Shown: positions 5,733-13,178 of the stretch, one piece after another
Layout of the letters: every line of letters starts with the position of its first letter
Numbering within the stretch: position 1 is the stretch's first letter
Source: an uncultured bacterium
GTDB taxonomy: Bacteria > Bacillota > Clostridia > Peptostreptococcales > Anaerovoracaceae
DNA length: 17,068 bases
Direction of reading: 5' to 3'
NCBI GenBank assembly: GCA_905214195.1
Contig: CAJMLH010000043.1
Span: 1-17,068, forward strand
Translations under genes and position numbers: made by a program
The notes under the pieces: generated by a model
What the model saw: the letters and a program-made list of their open reading frames with translations, nothing else
Database searches by the model: none
Told to the model about the DNA's origin: nothing

Positions 5733-6164
5733 ATGGGCAAAATAAAAGCGATATGCATAAGCAAAGAAAAAGGAACTGCCAAAGTACCGATAACAGGCAA
5801 GGCGGAATTTGTAAAGAATTTCGGAATCAAGCAAGACGCCCACGCAGGAAAATGGCACAGACAAGTAAGCCTTTTGGCATATGAAAAGATAGAAGCGTTC
5901 AAGGCAAAAGGTGCAAAAGTAAGGGACGGAAGCTTTGGAGAAAATATAATAACCGAGGGTATAGACCTTAAAAATCTTCCTGTTGGAACTGTTTTGATAA
6001 TGGGAACTGTGATTTTGAGGGTAACTCAGATAGGAAAGGAATGTCACAGCAAGTGTGCCATAGCAGAAGCAGTGGGAAGCTGTATAATGCCTACAGAGGG
6101 TATATTTGCAGAAGTGATTCAAGGCGGAAAAGCCGGCGCAGGTGACAGCATAATCATCAGATAA
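5733..6164 (+). CDS. MOSC domain protein
   Basis: The start at 5733 (ggggaca about 6 bases upstream) gives 143 residues, the size of a stand-alone bacterial MOSC protein. The family signatures are D-A-H-A-G-x-W-H-R-Q-V-S-L-L (35-48), G-S-F-G-E-N-I (66-72), L-P-V-G (82-85) and Q-I-G-K-E-C-H-x-x-C-A-I with Cys104 and Cys108. MOSC domains bind molybdenum cofactor or related sulfur carriers and are the C-terminal part of Moco sulfurases; small versions are often encoded with moaC and mog in Clostridia. Here those genes lie about 3 kb upstream, across an accessory stretch. The exact chemistry of the small proteins is not settled. A terminator follows at 6181-6218. Confidence 0.9.
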   Translation: MGKIKAICISKEKGTAKVPITGKAEFVKNFGIKQDAHAGKWHRQVSLLAYEKIEAFKAKGAKVRDGSFGENIITEGIDLKNLPVGTVLIMGTVILRVTQIGKECHSKCAIAEAVGSCIMPTEGIFAEVIQGGKAGAGDSIIIR

Positions 6165-6180
6165 AATCAGTAATAAATAA

Positions 6181-6218
6181 AGCTCCCTTTTCGTAGAATT
6201 AGAGAAAAGGGGGTTTTT
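6181..6218 (+). terminator. Terminator-like hairpin that buries the yqfC ribosome binding site
   Basis: ctcccttttc (6183-6192) pairs with gaaaaggggg (6204-6213), with one G-T pair, around an 11-base loop, and t runs follow from 6214. The purine-rich 3' arm is also the only Shine-Dalgarno-like sequence for yqfC, whose TTG start is at 6222. Confidence 0.8.
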
Positions 6219-6221
6219 GTT

Positions 6222-6485
6222 TTGAATCTTAAAGAAGAAATGCGTTATGACTTGGATTTTAATCGTCCAAAAGTAATTGCAGACGAAAACATGATGATTG
6301 TAGAAAATGTATCGTCTATAGTAATGATAAGCGAAACCTCTCTGACCGTATCAGCAGGAAAAAAGTTTGTGACCATAAGGGGCAAAGACTTTGTCATAAA
6401 AGAAATTTTTGAAGGGAGGCTGCTGATTGAAGGAACCATACAGGGAATTGAATTTTTACGCAGATCAAGTGGAGATAAGGATTGA
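6222..6485 (+). CDS. yqfC: Sporulation-associated protein YqfC
   Basis: The 87-residue product, close to the 93 residues of Bacillus YqfC, has the family pattern of short beta strands (MIVENVSSIVMISETSLTV, then KKFVTIRGKDFVIKEIF and GRLLIEGTIQGIEF). YqfC is encoded directly before yqfD across spore-forming Firmicutes, and both belong to the mother-cell sigma-E regulon in Bacillus, with no known biochemical role. The start is taken as TTG 6222, with aaaaggggg about 8 bases upstream. The ATG at 6240 is the alternative, with a poorly spaced aagaag. The gene overlaps yqfD by 59 bases. No sigma-E promoter is evident. Confidence 0.85.
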   Translation: MNLKEEMRYDLDFNRPKVIADENMMIVENVSSIVMISETSLTVSAGKKFVTIRGKDFVIKEIFEGRLLIEGTIQGIEFLRRSSGDKD

Positions 6486-7548
6486 GGGATTTCGTACAGA
6501 GCGGCTTATAAACAAGGCAATGAAAGAGGGACTGGATATAAGAGATATTCGCATGATTTCTCCTACTGAGGCACAGTGCCGTATTCCGTCGTACCAGCTG
6601 TCATCCTTAAAAAAACAGGCGAAATCCATGTACAAGATTACCGTAAAATCCCGCAGCGGCTTTTTTTTCAAAGCGGCGAAGCTGATTCGCTCCCCTATGA
6701 GGATAATAGGAGCCGCACTTATAATAGTATTGGTGATAAGTCAGTCCTTTTTTGTTAAAACTATTGAGGTAAGCGGATACAGAGGAATACCCGAATCTGA
6801 ATTAAGAAAATGCCTTAATGAAGCAGGCATATCAAAGGGCACATATATACCGGGCATAGATTGGGATAAAACCAAAGAAAAAATTTATCACGATTTTCCG
6901 CAGATTACATGGGTCAGGTTGGTATATGACGGAAGAAAAATATTTTTAGATATTTCGGAGGGGAAAATAAACAGCAAAGAAGAAGAGGCTTCTTTAGTGA
7001 AAAAGGACAGCAGAGAGGAAAGGGAGTATTATTGCAATATAGTAGCGGATTATTCCGGATATATAGAAAAAATCGGTTCCTACAGAGGACTTGCGCTGGC
7101 GGAGGAGGGAGATTATGTCAGAAAGGGTCAAGTTCTTATTTCGGGTTATGTACCTATAGAAGCTACTGTATACAGCGAAGATTGGCCTAAGGAATATTTT
7201 GTAAGAGCTGCCGGAGACATAACCATGATAATCCCTTACAGAGTGAATTTTAATCAGGAAAGATATATCCGAAACGGGCATGATAAAGATAAAAAGGGCG
7301 ATGCCGAAATAATATCGGATAAGACTGAAAAAAGCGAGAAACAGATAAAAGACAAGGCATATCAGCAGATAAGGCAGTGGGCAAAAGAAAATTTGCCCAA
7401 AAACGCTCAAATTGTAAAGAAAGATTTGAAATTTTCTTATAAAGAAAATATAATAGAAGTAGGTGTAACCTTGGAGGTTCGCCAACAAATAGGAATAGAA
7501 CAGGAGATTTTAATTGGACAGGAAAATTCAGATAGTGCCGGAGATTGA
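6427..7548 (+). CDS. yqfD: Sporulation-associated membrane protein YqfD
   Basis: The 373 residues show the YqfD layout: an N-terminal cytoplasmic domain (V-E-I-R-I-E-G onward, about 1-88), one transmembrane helix (about 91-112), then a region like the POTRA fold of FtsQ/DivIB (V-K-T-I-E-V-S-G-Y-R-G-I-P-E-S-E-L-R through about 180) and a long C-terminal domain, probably on the far side of the membrane. The family is linked to sporulation, but its activity is unknown. The start is TTG 6427, supported by gggaggc 7 bases upstream; a GTG at 6469 has no ribosome binding site. It is slightly shorter than Bacillus YqfD. The last 35 bases overlap phoH. Confidence 0.88.
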   Translation: MKEPYRELNFYADQVEIRIEGFRTERLINKAMKEGLDIRDIRMISPTEAQCRIPSYQLSSLKKQAKSMYKITVKSRSGFFFKAAKLIRSPMRIIGAALIIVLVISQSFFVKTIEVSGYRGIPESELRKCLNEAGISKGTYIPGIDWDKTKEKIYHDFPQITWVRLVYDGRKIFLDISEGKINSKEEEASLVKKDSREEREYYCNIVADYSGYIEKIGSYRGLALAEEGDYVRKGQVLISGYVPIEATVYSEDWPKEYFVRAAGDITMIIPYRVNFNQERYIRNGHDKDKKGDAEIISDKTEKSEKQIKDKAYQQIRQWAKENLPKNAQIVKKDLKFSYKENIIEVGVTLEVRQQIGIEQEILIGQENSDSAGD

Positions 7549-8518
7549 CAGAGTTGAACTTTTCGGTAATTTGGATGCTAATCTGGATGTTATTAGAGAA
7601 GCTACCGGAGTCGAGATTTTTCAGAGAGACGACGGATTGATATTTAAAGCGGACGAAAGCAATACAAAAGAACAGCAGCAAGCATCACTTGACATGGCGC
7701 AGAGCATAGTTGAAGAATTTGCAAATATTATTCAGTCGGGAGAAAATCTTGACAGGCAGAAAGCTTCTTATGTTGCAGGGCTTAAAAAAGAAGGTCTGTC
7801 TTATGCCAAAAGCAACATAGCAAAGGATGTGATTTGCTTTACTCATAAAGGAAAGCCTCTTAAACCCAAGACTATAGGTCAGAAGAAATATGTCGAAAGC
7901 ATTCGCAAAAAAGATGTGGTGTTCGGCATTGGACCGGCGGGAACGGGAAAGACATATATAGCTGTTGCCATGGCGGTAAATGCTTTCAAGAACAAAGAAG
8001 TACAGAAGATAATCCTTGCAAGACCGGCAGTTGAAGCAGGCGAAAGACTGGGATTTTTGCCGGGAGATCTTCAAGATAAAGTCGACCCGTACCTAAGACC
8101 TTTGTATGACGCTCTTTATGATGTGCTTGGCAGAGACGCCGCTCTCAGGCTAAAAGAAAAAGAAGTAATAGAAGTTGTTCCTCTGGCATATATGAGAGGA
8201 CGAACACTTGATAATGCCTTTATAATACTGGACGAAGCGCAGAACACCACGAGGGAACAGATGAAAATGTTTCTTACGAGAATGGGATTCGGTTCAAAAG
8301 TCGTAGTTACAGGAGATGTTACACAGATAGATTTGCCAAGGGGCAAAAAATCCGGTCTTGTGGAGGCTTCGAGGGTGCTTAAAAATGTAGAGGACATAGA
8401 TTTTTGTTATTTAAAAGATACAGATGTTGTAAGACATGAGCTTGTAAAGAAGATAATCAACGCTTATGACAGATATTACAAGAAATATCCGGAGGAAGAA
8501 GATGAAAATATATCTTGA
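7514..8518 (+). CDS. phoH: PhoH family ATPase
   Basis: The 334-residue product has the PhoH P-loop GPAGTGKT (140-147) and Walker B L-D-E-A-Q-N-T-T (239-246). An N-terminal segment (V-E-L-F-G-N-L-D-A-N-L) aligns with the small KH-like region of PhoH proteins. PhoH proteins are cytosolic ATPases thought to act on RNA, and their genes are almost always next to ybeY, as here. The start is TTG 7514 with aggag 7 bases upstream; GTG 7535 is a weaker alternative. It overlaps yqfD by 35 bases and ybeY by 17, implying translational coupling on both sides. In Bacillus yqfF (pgpH) lies between phoH and ybeY, but it is absent here. Confidence 0.95.
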   Translation: MDRKIQIVPEIDRVELFGNLDANLDVIREATGVEIFQRDDGLIFKADESNTKEQQQASLDMAQSIVEEFANIIQSGENLDRQKASYVAGLKKEGLSYAKSNIAKDVICFTHKGKPLKPKTIGQKKYVESIRKKDVVFGIGPAGTGKTYIAVAMAVNAFKNKEVQKIILARPAVEAGERLGFLPGDLQDKVDPYLRPLYDALYDVLGRDAALRLKEKEVIEVVPLAYMRGRTLDNAFIILDEAQNTTREQMKMFLTRMGFGSKVVVTGDVTQIDLPRGKKSGLVEASRVLKNVEDIDFCYLKDTDVVRHELVKKIINAYDRYYKKYPEEEDENIS

Positions 8519-8954
8519 GGAGGGACAGGCACTTAACCTTGAATTGACTGAAAAATTGCAAAGAGCAGCGGAATTTGTGCTTGAGTCTGAAAATGTATGC
8601 GGTGAAAATGCCGAAATAAGTCTGACGATTGTTTCTCCCGAAGAAATAAAGGAATTAAATCGTGATTACAGAGGTGTAGACAGTGTAACGGATGTTCTTT
8701 CCTTTCCTCAATTTGAAAGCGTAGATGACATGCCCAAAGAGGGGGAAATCTGTTTGGGCGATGTGGTAATTTGCCGTGACAAGGTAGTGGAACAGGCTGA
8801 AGAATTCGGACATTCCTATGAGAGGGAGTTTGTATATCTGTTTGTTCACAGCATGTTTCATCTGATGGGTTATGACCATATGCAAGAAGATGAAAAGGCT
8901 GTAATGAGAAATAAAGAAGAAGAAGTAATGAACCGAATGGATTTGAGGAGGTAA
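8502..8954 (+). CDS. ybeY: Endoribonuclease YbeY (rRNA maturation)
   Basis: The 150-residue product carries the family metal motif H-S-M-F-H-L-M-G-Y-D-H with His116, His120 and His126 as zinc ligands, and the upstream R-G-V-D-S-V-T-D-V-L-S-F-P segment. YbeY is a single-strand endoribonuclease acting in 16S rRNA 3'-end maturation and 70S quality control. The ATG at 8502 has ggagg 6 bases upstream; the longer frame from 8466 would overlap phoH more and has no binding site. It lies between phoH and cdd with near-zero spacing, as part of a block serving ribosome assembly together with era. Confidence 0.95.
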   Translation: MKIYLEEGQALNLELTEKLQRAAEFVLESENVCGENAEISLTIVSPEEIKELNRDYRGVDSVTDVLSFPQFESVDDMPKEGEICLGDVVICRDKVVEQAEEFGHSYEREFVYLFVHSMFHLMGYDHMQEDEKAVMRNKEEEVMNRMDLRR

Positions 8955-8957
8955 GTT

Positions 8958-9338
8958 ATGAAGTACAGAGAACTTTATGAAAAAGCTTGCAGTATGCTTC
9001 CGAGAGCATATGCACCGTTTTCCAAGTTTAAGGTGGGAGCAGCTCTGCTTTCTAAAGGAGGAGAAGTGTTCACAGGGGTAAATGTTGAAAATTCTTCTTT
9101 CGGAGCAACCATATGTGCGGAGAGAACGGCTTTTGTCAAGGCAATCTCAGAGGGAGAAAGAGAATTTGAAGCCATAGCTATTGTTTCAAGTGAGGGTGAA
9201 GCATGGCCATGCGGAATATGCAGACAGTTCATGAAAGAGTTTTGTGATGATGATTTTAAGATAATAACGGGAGACGATGTAGACTCTCTAAGCGTTTATA
9301 CTATGGATGAAATATTACCGGAGGGATTTCGCCTATGA
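8958..9338 (+). CDS. cdd: Cytidine deaminase
   Basis: The 126-residue product is a homotetrameric-type cytidine deaminase. The zinc site is made of Cys53 in T-I-C-A-E-R, with catalytic Glu55, and P-C-G-I-C-R-Q with Cys85 and Cys88. The N-terminal Y-A-P-F-S-K-F-K-V-G-A-A segment and N-V-E-N-S-S-F contact the nucleoside. It converts cytidine and deoxycytidine to uridine and deoxyuridine in pyrimidine salvage. A strong gaggaggtaa binding site overlaps the end of ybeY. The stop codon overlaps the start of era (ATGA at 9335-9338). In Bacillus dgkA precedes cdd; it is not here. Confidence 0.96.
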   Translation: MKYRELYEKACSMLPRAYAPFSKFKVGAALLSKGGEVFTGVNVENSSFGATICAERTAFVKAISEGEREFEAIAIVSSEGEAWPCGICRQFMKEFCDDDFKIITGDDVDSLSVYTMDEILPEGFRL

Positions 9339-10246
9339 AAACAGGATTTATAGGAATAGTGGGAAGACCTAATGTCGGAAAGTCAACTCTTATGAATGCC
9401 ATATTGGGGGAAAAAGTCGCAATAACGGCAGACAAGCCCCAAACCACCAGAAATACCATAAGAGGAATATATACAAGACTTCCGGGAGATGATGAAAACT
9501 CAGAAAAAAATGACGGAGTTCAAATGGTGTTCATAGATACGCCCGGAATTCATAAGCCCCACAGCAAGCTGGGAGCTTATATGACAGAAGCAGCAGTAAA
9601 TACCTTTAAAGAAGTTGATGTTATTCTCTTCCTTGTGGACAGTGCCATAGAAAAAGGTCCGGGAGACAGATATATCTTAGAAATGCTCAAAGACATTGAC
9701 ACTCCCAAAATCCTTGTTATAAACAAAATAGACAAGATGGAGCCTGCCGAATTTAAAGAGACATATGACACTTATGAAAAAATGGGAATATTTGATTGCG
9801 TGTATGGAACATCGGCTTTGAACGGAAAGAATGTCGATGAGCTTTGCAACGCTATAGAAGAATTTCTTGAAGACGGACCTATGTACTTCCCTGCGGACAT
9901 GATAACAGATCATCCCGAAAGGTTTATAGTAAGCGAAATAATAAGAGAAAAGATTCTTCATTACCTTCAAGACGAGGTTCCCCATGGTGTGGCAGTTGAA
10001 ATAGAAAGCTTTAAAGAAGAGGAACGCATTACTCGAATCGGCGCTGTAATATATTGTGAGAAAAAATCACATAAAGGTATAATCATCGGAAAAGAGGGTA
10101 AAAAACTCAAAGGAATCGGTAAGAGTGCAAGGATTGAGATAGAGGCGCTTTTGGGGTGCAAAGTTTACCTTGAACTTTGGGTAAAGGTTAAAGAAAACTG
10201 GCGTGATTCCGACTTTGCACTTTCAAATTTCGGATATAAGGATTAG
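9335..10246 (+). CDS. era: GTPase Era
   Basis: The 303 residues include the GTPase motifs GRPNVGKST (10-18), Q-T-T-R in switch I, D-T-P-G (68-71), N-K-I-D (130-133) and T-S-A-L. A C-terminal KH domain has G-I-I-I-G-K-E-G-K-K-L-K and the conserved L-E-L-W-V-K-V-K-E-N-W. Era binds the 3' end of 16S rRNA and guides late 30S assembly. Start and ribosome binding site overlap cdd. Compared with the remembered Bacillus and E. coli sequences, about 11 extra residues (L-P-G-D-D-E-N-S-E-K-N-D) sit between switch I and the D-T-P-G motif, in the beta2-beta3 hairpin. All catalytic motifs are intact. Confidence 0.96.
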   Translation: MKTGFIGIVGRPNVGKSTLMNAILGEKVAITADKPQTTRNTIRGIYTRLPGDDENSEKNDGVQMVFIDTPGIHKPHSKLGAYMTEAAVNTFKEVDVILFLVDSAIEKGPGDRYILEMLKDIDTPKILVINKIDKMEPAEFKETYDTYEKMGIFDCVYGTSALNGKNVDELCNAIEEFLEDGPMYFPADMITDHPERFIVSEIIREKILHYLQDEVPHGVAVEIESFKEEERITRIGAVIYCEKKSHKGIIIGKEGKKLKGIGKSARIEIEALLGCKVYLELWVKVKENWRDSDFALSNFGYKD

Positions 10247-10251
10247 AGTAT

Positions 10252-11016
10252 ATGGTAACTGACACAGAGGGAATTGTACTGAGACAGGTTAAGGCAGCAG
10301 GCGGCCGCAGGATGATTTCTTTGTTTTCAAAAAAATTCGGGAAGATAAGTGTAGGTACCGGCATGACTGAGGGCGGCAGAAGCAAGACCGCTTTAGCGGT
10401 GAGACCGTTCAGCTATGGCAGATATGAGCTTTTTAAAAGCCGTGACAACTATAATCTAAACAGCGGCCATGTTATAAAAAGTTATTACAGTCTTGGAGAA
10501 AATTTGGACAAATATATGGCGGCGTCTTATGTTCTTGAACTTACCGACAAGATTTTGCCTGAGGAACTGCCCCAGCCAAAATTATTTTCTCTTTTGATAG
10601 ACTTTTTAGATGCAGTTGAAAAGAGGGGAAAAAAGCACAACACTCTTGTTATGGCATATATGGTTAAACTTCTTGATATAGCAGGCATGATGCCGGAGAT
10701 CGATTCATGTGTCTGCTGCGGTGAAAAGTTTGAAAACCGAAATAGACAGAAATATATATATTTCAGCATTGAAGAGGGCGGCATAATATGCCGTAAATGC
10801 GTATCAAAGCTTTCTGACGGAGAGAACCGATCATTGATTTATAAGGCGGATTTTGATATAATTGAAATATTAAAATATTTTCAGAGAATGCCTATGCAGG
10901 CCTTTGAAAAAATAGCCCTTAATGACAATATGTACAATGAGCTGCAAAGGATAATGAAAGAATACATATCCTATCACATGGATATAAGAGGACTGAAAAG
11001 TGAAAGCTTTTTCTGA
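10252..11016 (+). CDS. recO: DNA repair protein RecO
   Basis: The 254-residue product has the RecO N-terminal OB-fold signature (T-E-G-I-V-L-R, then M-I-S-L-F-S-K-K-F-G-K-I) and a C-terminal helical region with a zinc site made of C-V-C-C-G (Cys153, Cys156) and C-R-K-C (Cys180, Cys183). RecO works with RecR to load RecA on SSB-coated single-stranded DNA in gap repair. The gene begins 5 bases after era, as in many Firmicutes. The ribosome binding site before ATG 10252 is weak, which suggests translation coupled to era. Confidence 0.92.
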   Translation: MVTDTEGIVLRQVKAAGGRRMISLFSKKFGKISVGTGMTEGGRSKTALAVRPFSYGRYELFKSRDNYNLNSGHVIKSYYSLGENLDKYMAASYVLELTDKILPEELPQPKLFSLLIDFLDAVEKRGKKHNTLVMAYMVKLLDIAGMMPEIDSCVCCGEKFENRNRQKYIYFSIEEGGIICRKCVSKLSDGENRSLIYKADFDIIEILKYFQRMPMQAFEKIALNDNMYNELQRIMKEYISYHMDIRGLKSESFF

Positions 11017-11045
11017 AATGAATAATACTTTAGGGAGGTATTGAA

Positions 11046-11717
11046 ATGGAAATTACTTTAGAGAAAATCGAACTGGTAAAAGACAGAACAGGCGTATCAT
11101 ATAAAGAAGCAAAGGAAGCTCTTGAAGCGGCAGACGGAAGCGTTGTTGACGCTATAATCGCCATTGAAGAAAATGTCAATATCAAATCCTCAGGCAAGGC
11201 AGGGGACTTTGCAGAAGAAACGGTTGAAAAGATAAAAGAACTGGTTAAAAAAGGCAATGTTACAAAGATTTCTGTAAAAAAAGATGATGAAACAATCGTT
11301 AATATTCCTGTAAATGTAGGTCTTATAGGAACTCTTGTGGCACCTTGGGGAATATTGGCGGCGGCAGTTGCAGCTTTCGGATTCAAGTGCAGAATAGAAT
11401 TAACAAAAGATGACGGAAGTGTGGTTGATGTAAGCAAAAGAGCCGAAAACCTTGCCAGCGATGTAAGAGAAAAGGGCAGCGCAGTGGTAGACGAGGTAGT
11501 TGCAAAGGGTACAGCCATATATGATGATGTTAAAGAAAAAGCTCCCGAAGTAGTGAGCGATATAAAGGAAAAGAGCGTAGATGCATACAAATCCGTAGCA
11601 GATAAGGCTACAGATGTATGGAACGGAATAAAAGAGAAAAAGAACGAGGCAGAAGATGTGGTAGAGGAAGCATTTGATGCTGCTGAAGAAAAGATAGAAG
11701 ATATCTTTGAGGACTAA
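11046..11717 (+). CDS. DUF4342 protein with a UBA/EF-Ts-like N-terminus and a helical tail
   Basis: Three parts are visible in the 223 residues. Residues 1-45 (L-E-K-I-E-L-V-K-D-R-T-G-V-S-Y-K-E-A) look like the UBA-like helical unit seen at the start of EF-Ts. Residues about 52-118 match DUF4342 as I recall it: a helix, a strand, and then a glycine-rich hydrophobic segment (N-V-G-L-I-G-T-L-V-A-P-W-G-I-L, about 90-112). Residues about 120-223 are a long acidic/basic amphipathic helix with repeated D-V-x-E-K-A and D-I-K-E-K-S units, like YtxH- or apolipoprotein-type stress proteins. The function is unknown; membrane contact by the hydrophobic segment and tail is likely. ggaggt lies 6-7 bases before the ATG. 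It sits between recO and glyS in the operon. Confidence 0.85.
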   Translation: MEITLEKIELVKDRTGVSYKEAKEALEAADGSVVDAIIAIEENVNIKSSGKAGDFAEETVEKIKELVKKGNVTKISVKKDDETIVNIPVNVGLIGTLVAPWGILAAAVAAFGFKCRIELTKDDGSVVDVSKRAENLASDVREKGSAVVDEVVAKGTAIYDDVKEKAPEVVSDIKEKSVDAYKSVADKATDVWNGIKEKKNEAEDVVEEAFDAAEEKIEDIFED

Positions 11718-11755
11718 ACAAAATAAAAGATTAAGATAGGTAGGGTTTATCAGAC

Positions 11756-13159
11756 ATGAAAAAAGACATAACAATGGAAAAAATTGTAGCCTTGGCAAAG
11801 AACAGAGGATTTATATTCCCGGGTTCTGAAATTTACGGCGGACTTGCCAATACATGGGATTACGGTCCTCTTGGCGTGGAATTCAAAAATAATGTTAAAA
11901 AGGCATGGTGGAGAAAGTTCGTACAGGAGTCAAAGTATAATGTAGGGTTGGATGCCGCTATTTTGATGAATCCCAAGACATGGGTAGCTTCCGGTCATGT
12001 TGGAGGCTTTTCCGACCCACTCATCGACTGTAAGGGCTGCAAGGCAAGATTCAGGGCTGATAAGCTCATAGAGGAATATATGCACGAAAACGACATCGAG
12101 GGCGTAGTGGTAGATGGATGGTCCAACGAGAAACTTGAAGAATATATCAAAGAAAACAATATTGCATGCCCTGAGTGCGGCAAGACCGACTTTACGGGAA
12201 TTCGCCAGTTTAACCTGATGTTTAAAACTTTCCAGGGAGTAACAGAAGATTCAAAATCAGAAATATATTTAAGACCTGAAACTGCTCAGGGTATATTTGT
12301 AAACTTCAGAAATGTGCAGAGAACTGCAAGGAAGAAAGTGCCTTTCGGAATTGCACAGATAGGAAAATCTTTCAGAAATGAAATTACTCCGGGCAACTTT
12401 ACTTTCAGAACAAGAGAGTTTGAGCAGATGGAACTTGAATTCTTCTGTAAGCCGGGTACAGACCTTGAGTGGTTTGAATATTGGAAAGAATATTGTGTAA
12501 ACTTCCTTAAGAGCCTCAATATGGATATGGAAAATATCAGAACACGAGACCATGAAAAGGAAGAACTTTCACATTACAGTAATGCTACTACAGATATAGA
12601 ATATTTATTCCCGTTTGGATGGGGAGAACTGTGGGGAATAGCCGACAGAACCGACTTTGACCTCACTCAGCATATCAACACTTCCAATCAGGATTTGAGC
12701 TATGTCGATTCGGAAACAGGCGAAAAATATGTACCTTTTGTTATCGAGCCGTCTTTGGGAGCTGACCGTGTTGCCCTTGCATTCCTTGTAGATGCATATC
12801 ATGAGGAAGTTCTTACTGACGCAAACGGCAAGGAGGATGTCAGAACAGTACTGAAGTTCCATCCGGCTCTGGCTCCGTTTAAGGCAGCCGTTCTGCCTCT
12901 TGCAAAGAAGCTTGCTCCTGTGGCAGAACCGATACATGAAGAGTTATCCAAGTATTTCATGACAGATTATGATGCTTCAGGTTCTATAGGAAAGAGATAC
13001 AGAAGAGAAGACGAGATAGGAACACCGTTCTGTATATGTGTTGACTTTGACACTGAAACAGACGGATGTGTAACCGTAAGAGACAGAGATACCATGGAAC
13101 AGGTTAGAATACCTGTTTCGGAAGTACGCTCATATATAGAAGAAAGATTGTCGTTTTAA
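11756..13159 (+). CDS. glyS: Glycine-tRNA ligase, single-chain alpha2 type
   Basis: The 467-residue product is the class II homodimeric glycyl-tRNA synthetase, not the bacterial alpha2beta2 form. It has the N-terminal G-S-E-I-Y-G-G and W-D-Y-G-P-L-G signatures, zinc-type pairs C-K-G-C (92-95) and C-P-E-C (138-141), motif 2 F-R-N-E-I-T-P-G (206-213) and motif 3 G-A-D-R (335-338), and a C-terminal anticodon-binding domain (L-A-P-F-K-A-A-V-L-P-L onward). It charges tRNA-Gly with glycine. The start at 11756 has a moderately spaced aggtaggg. The 38-base gap before it is too short for a T-box leader, which often controls this gene in Firmicutes. Confidence 0.96.
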   Translation: MKKDITMEKIVALAKNRGFIFPGSEIYGGLANTWDYGPLGVEFKNNVKKAWWRKFVQESKYNVGLDAAILMNPKTWVASGHVGGFSDPLIDCKGCKARFRADKLIEEYMHENDIEGVVVDGWSNEKLEEYIKENNIACPECGKTDFTGIRQFNLMFKTFQGVTEDSKSEIYLRPETAQGIFVNFRNVQRTARKKVPFGIAQIGKSFRNEITPGNFTFRTREFEQMELEFFCKPGTDLEWFEYWKEYCVNFLKSLNMDMENIRTRDHEKEELSHYSNATTDIEYLFPFGWGELWGIADRTDFDLTQHINTSNQDLSYVDSETGEKYVPFVIEPSLGADRVALAFLVDAYHEEVLTDANGKEDVRTVLKFHPALAPFKAAVLPLAKKLAPVAEPIHEELSKYFMTDYDASGSIGKRYRREDEIGTPFCICVDFDTETDGCVTVRDRDTMEQVRIPVSEVRSYIEERLSF

Positions 13160-13178
13160 TTGAAAGAAAGGCCGATAT

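Noticed and set aside
11030..11590. 186-codon minus-strand frame opposite the DUF4342 gene
   Set aside because: Its Ser/Thr/Phe-rich translation is the expected antisense of the Lys/Glu/Val-rich coding strand.
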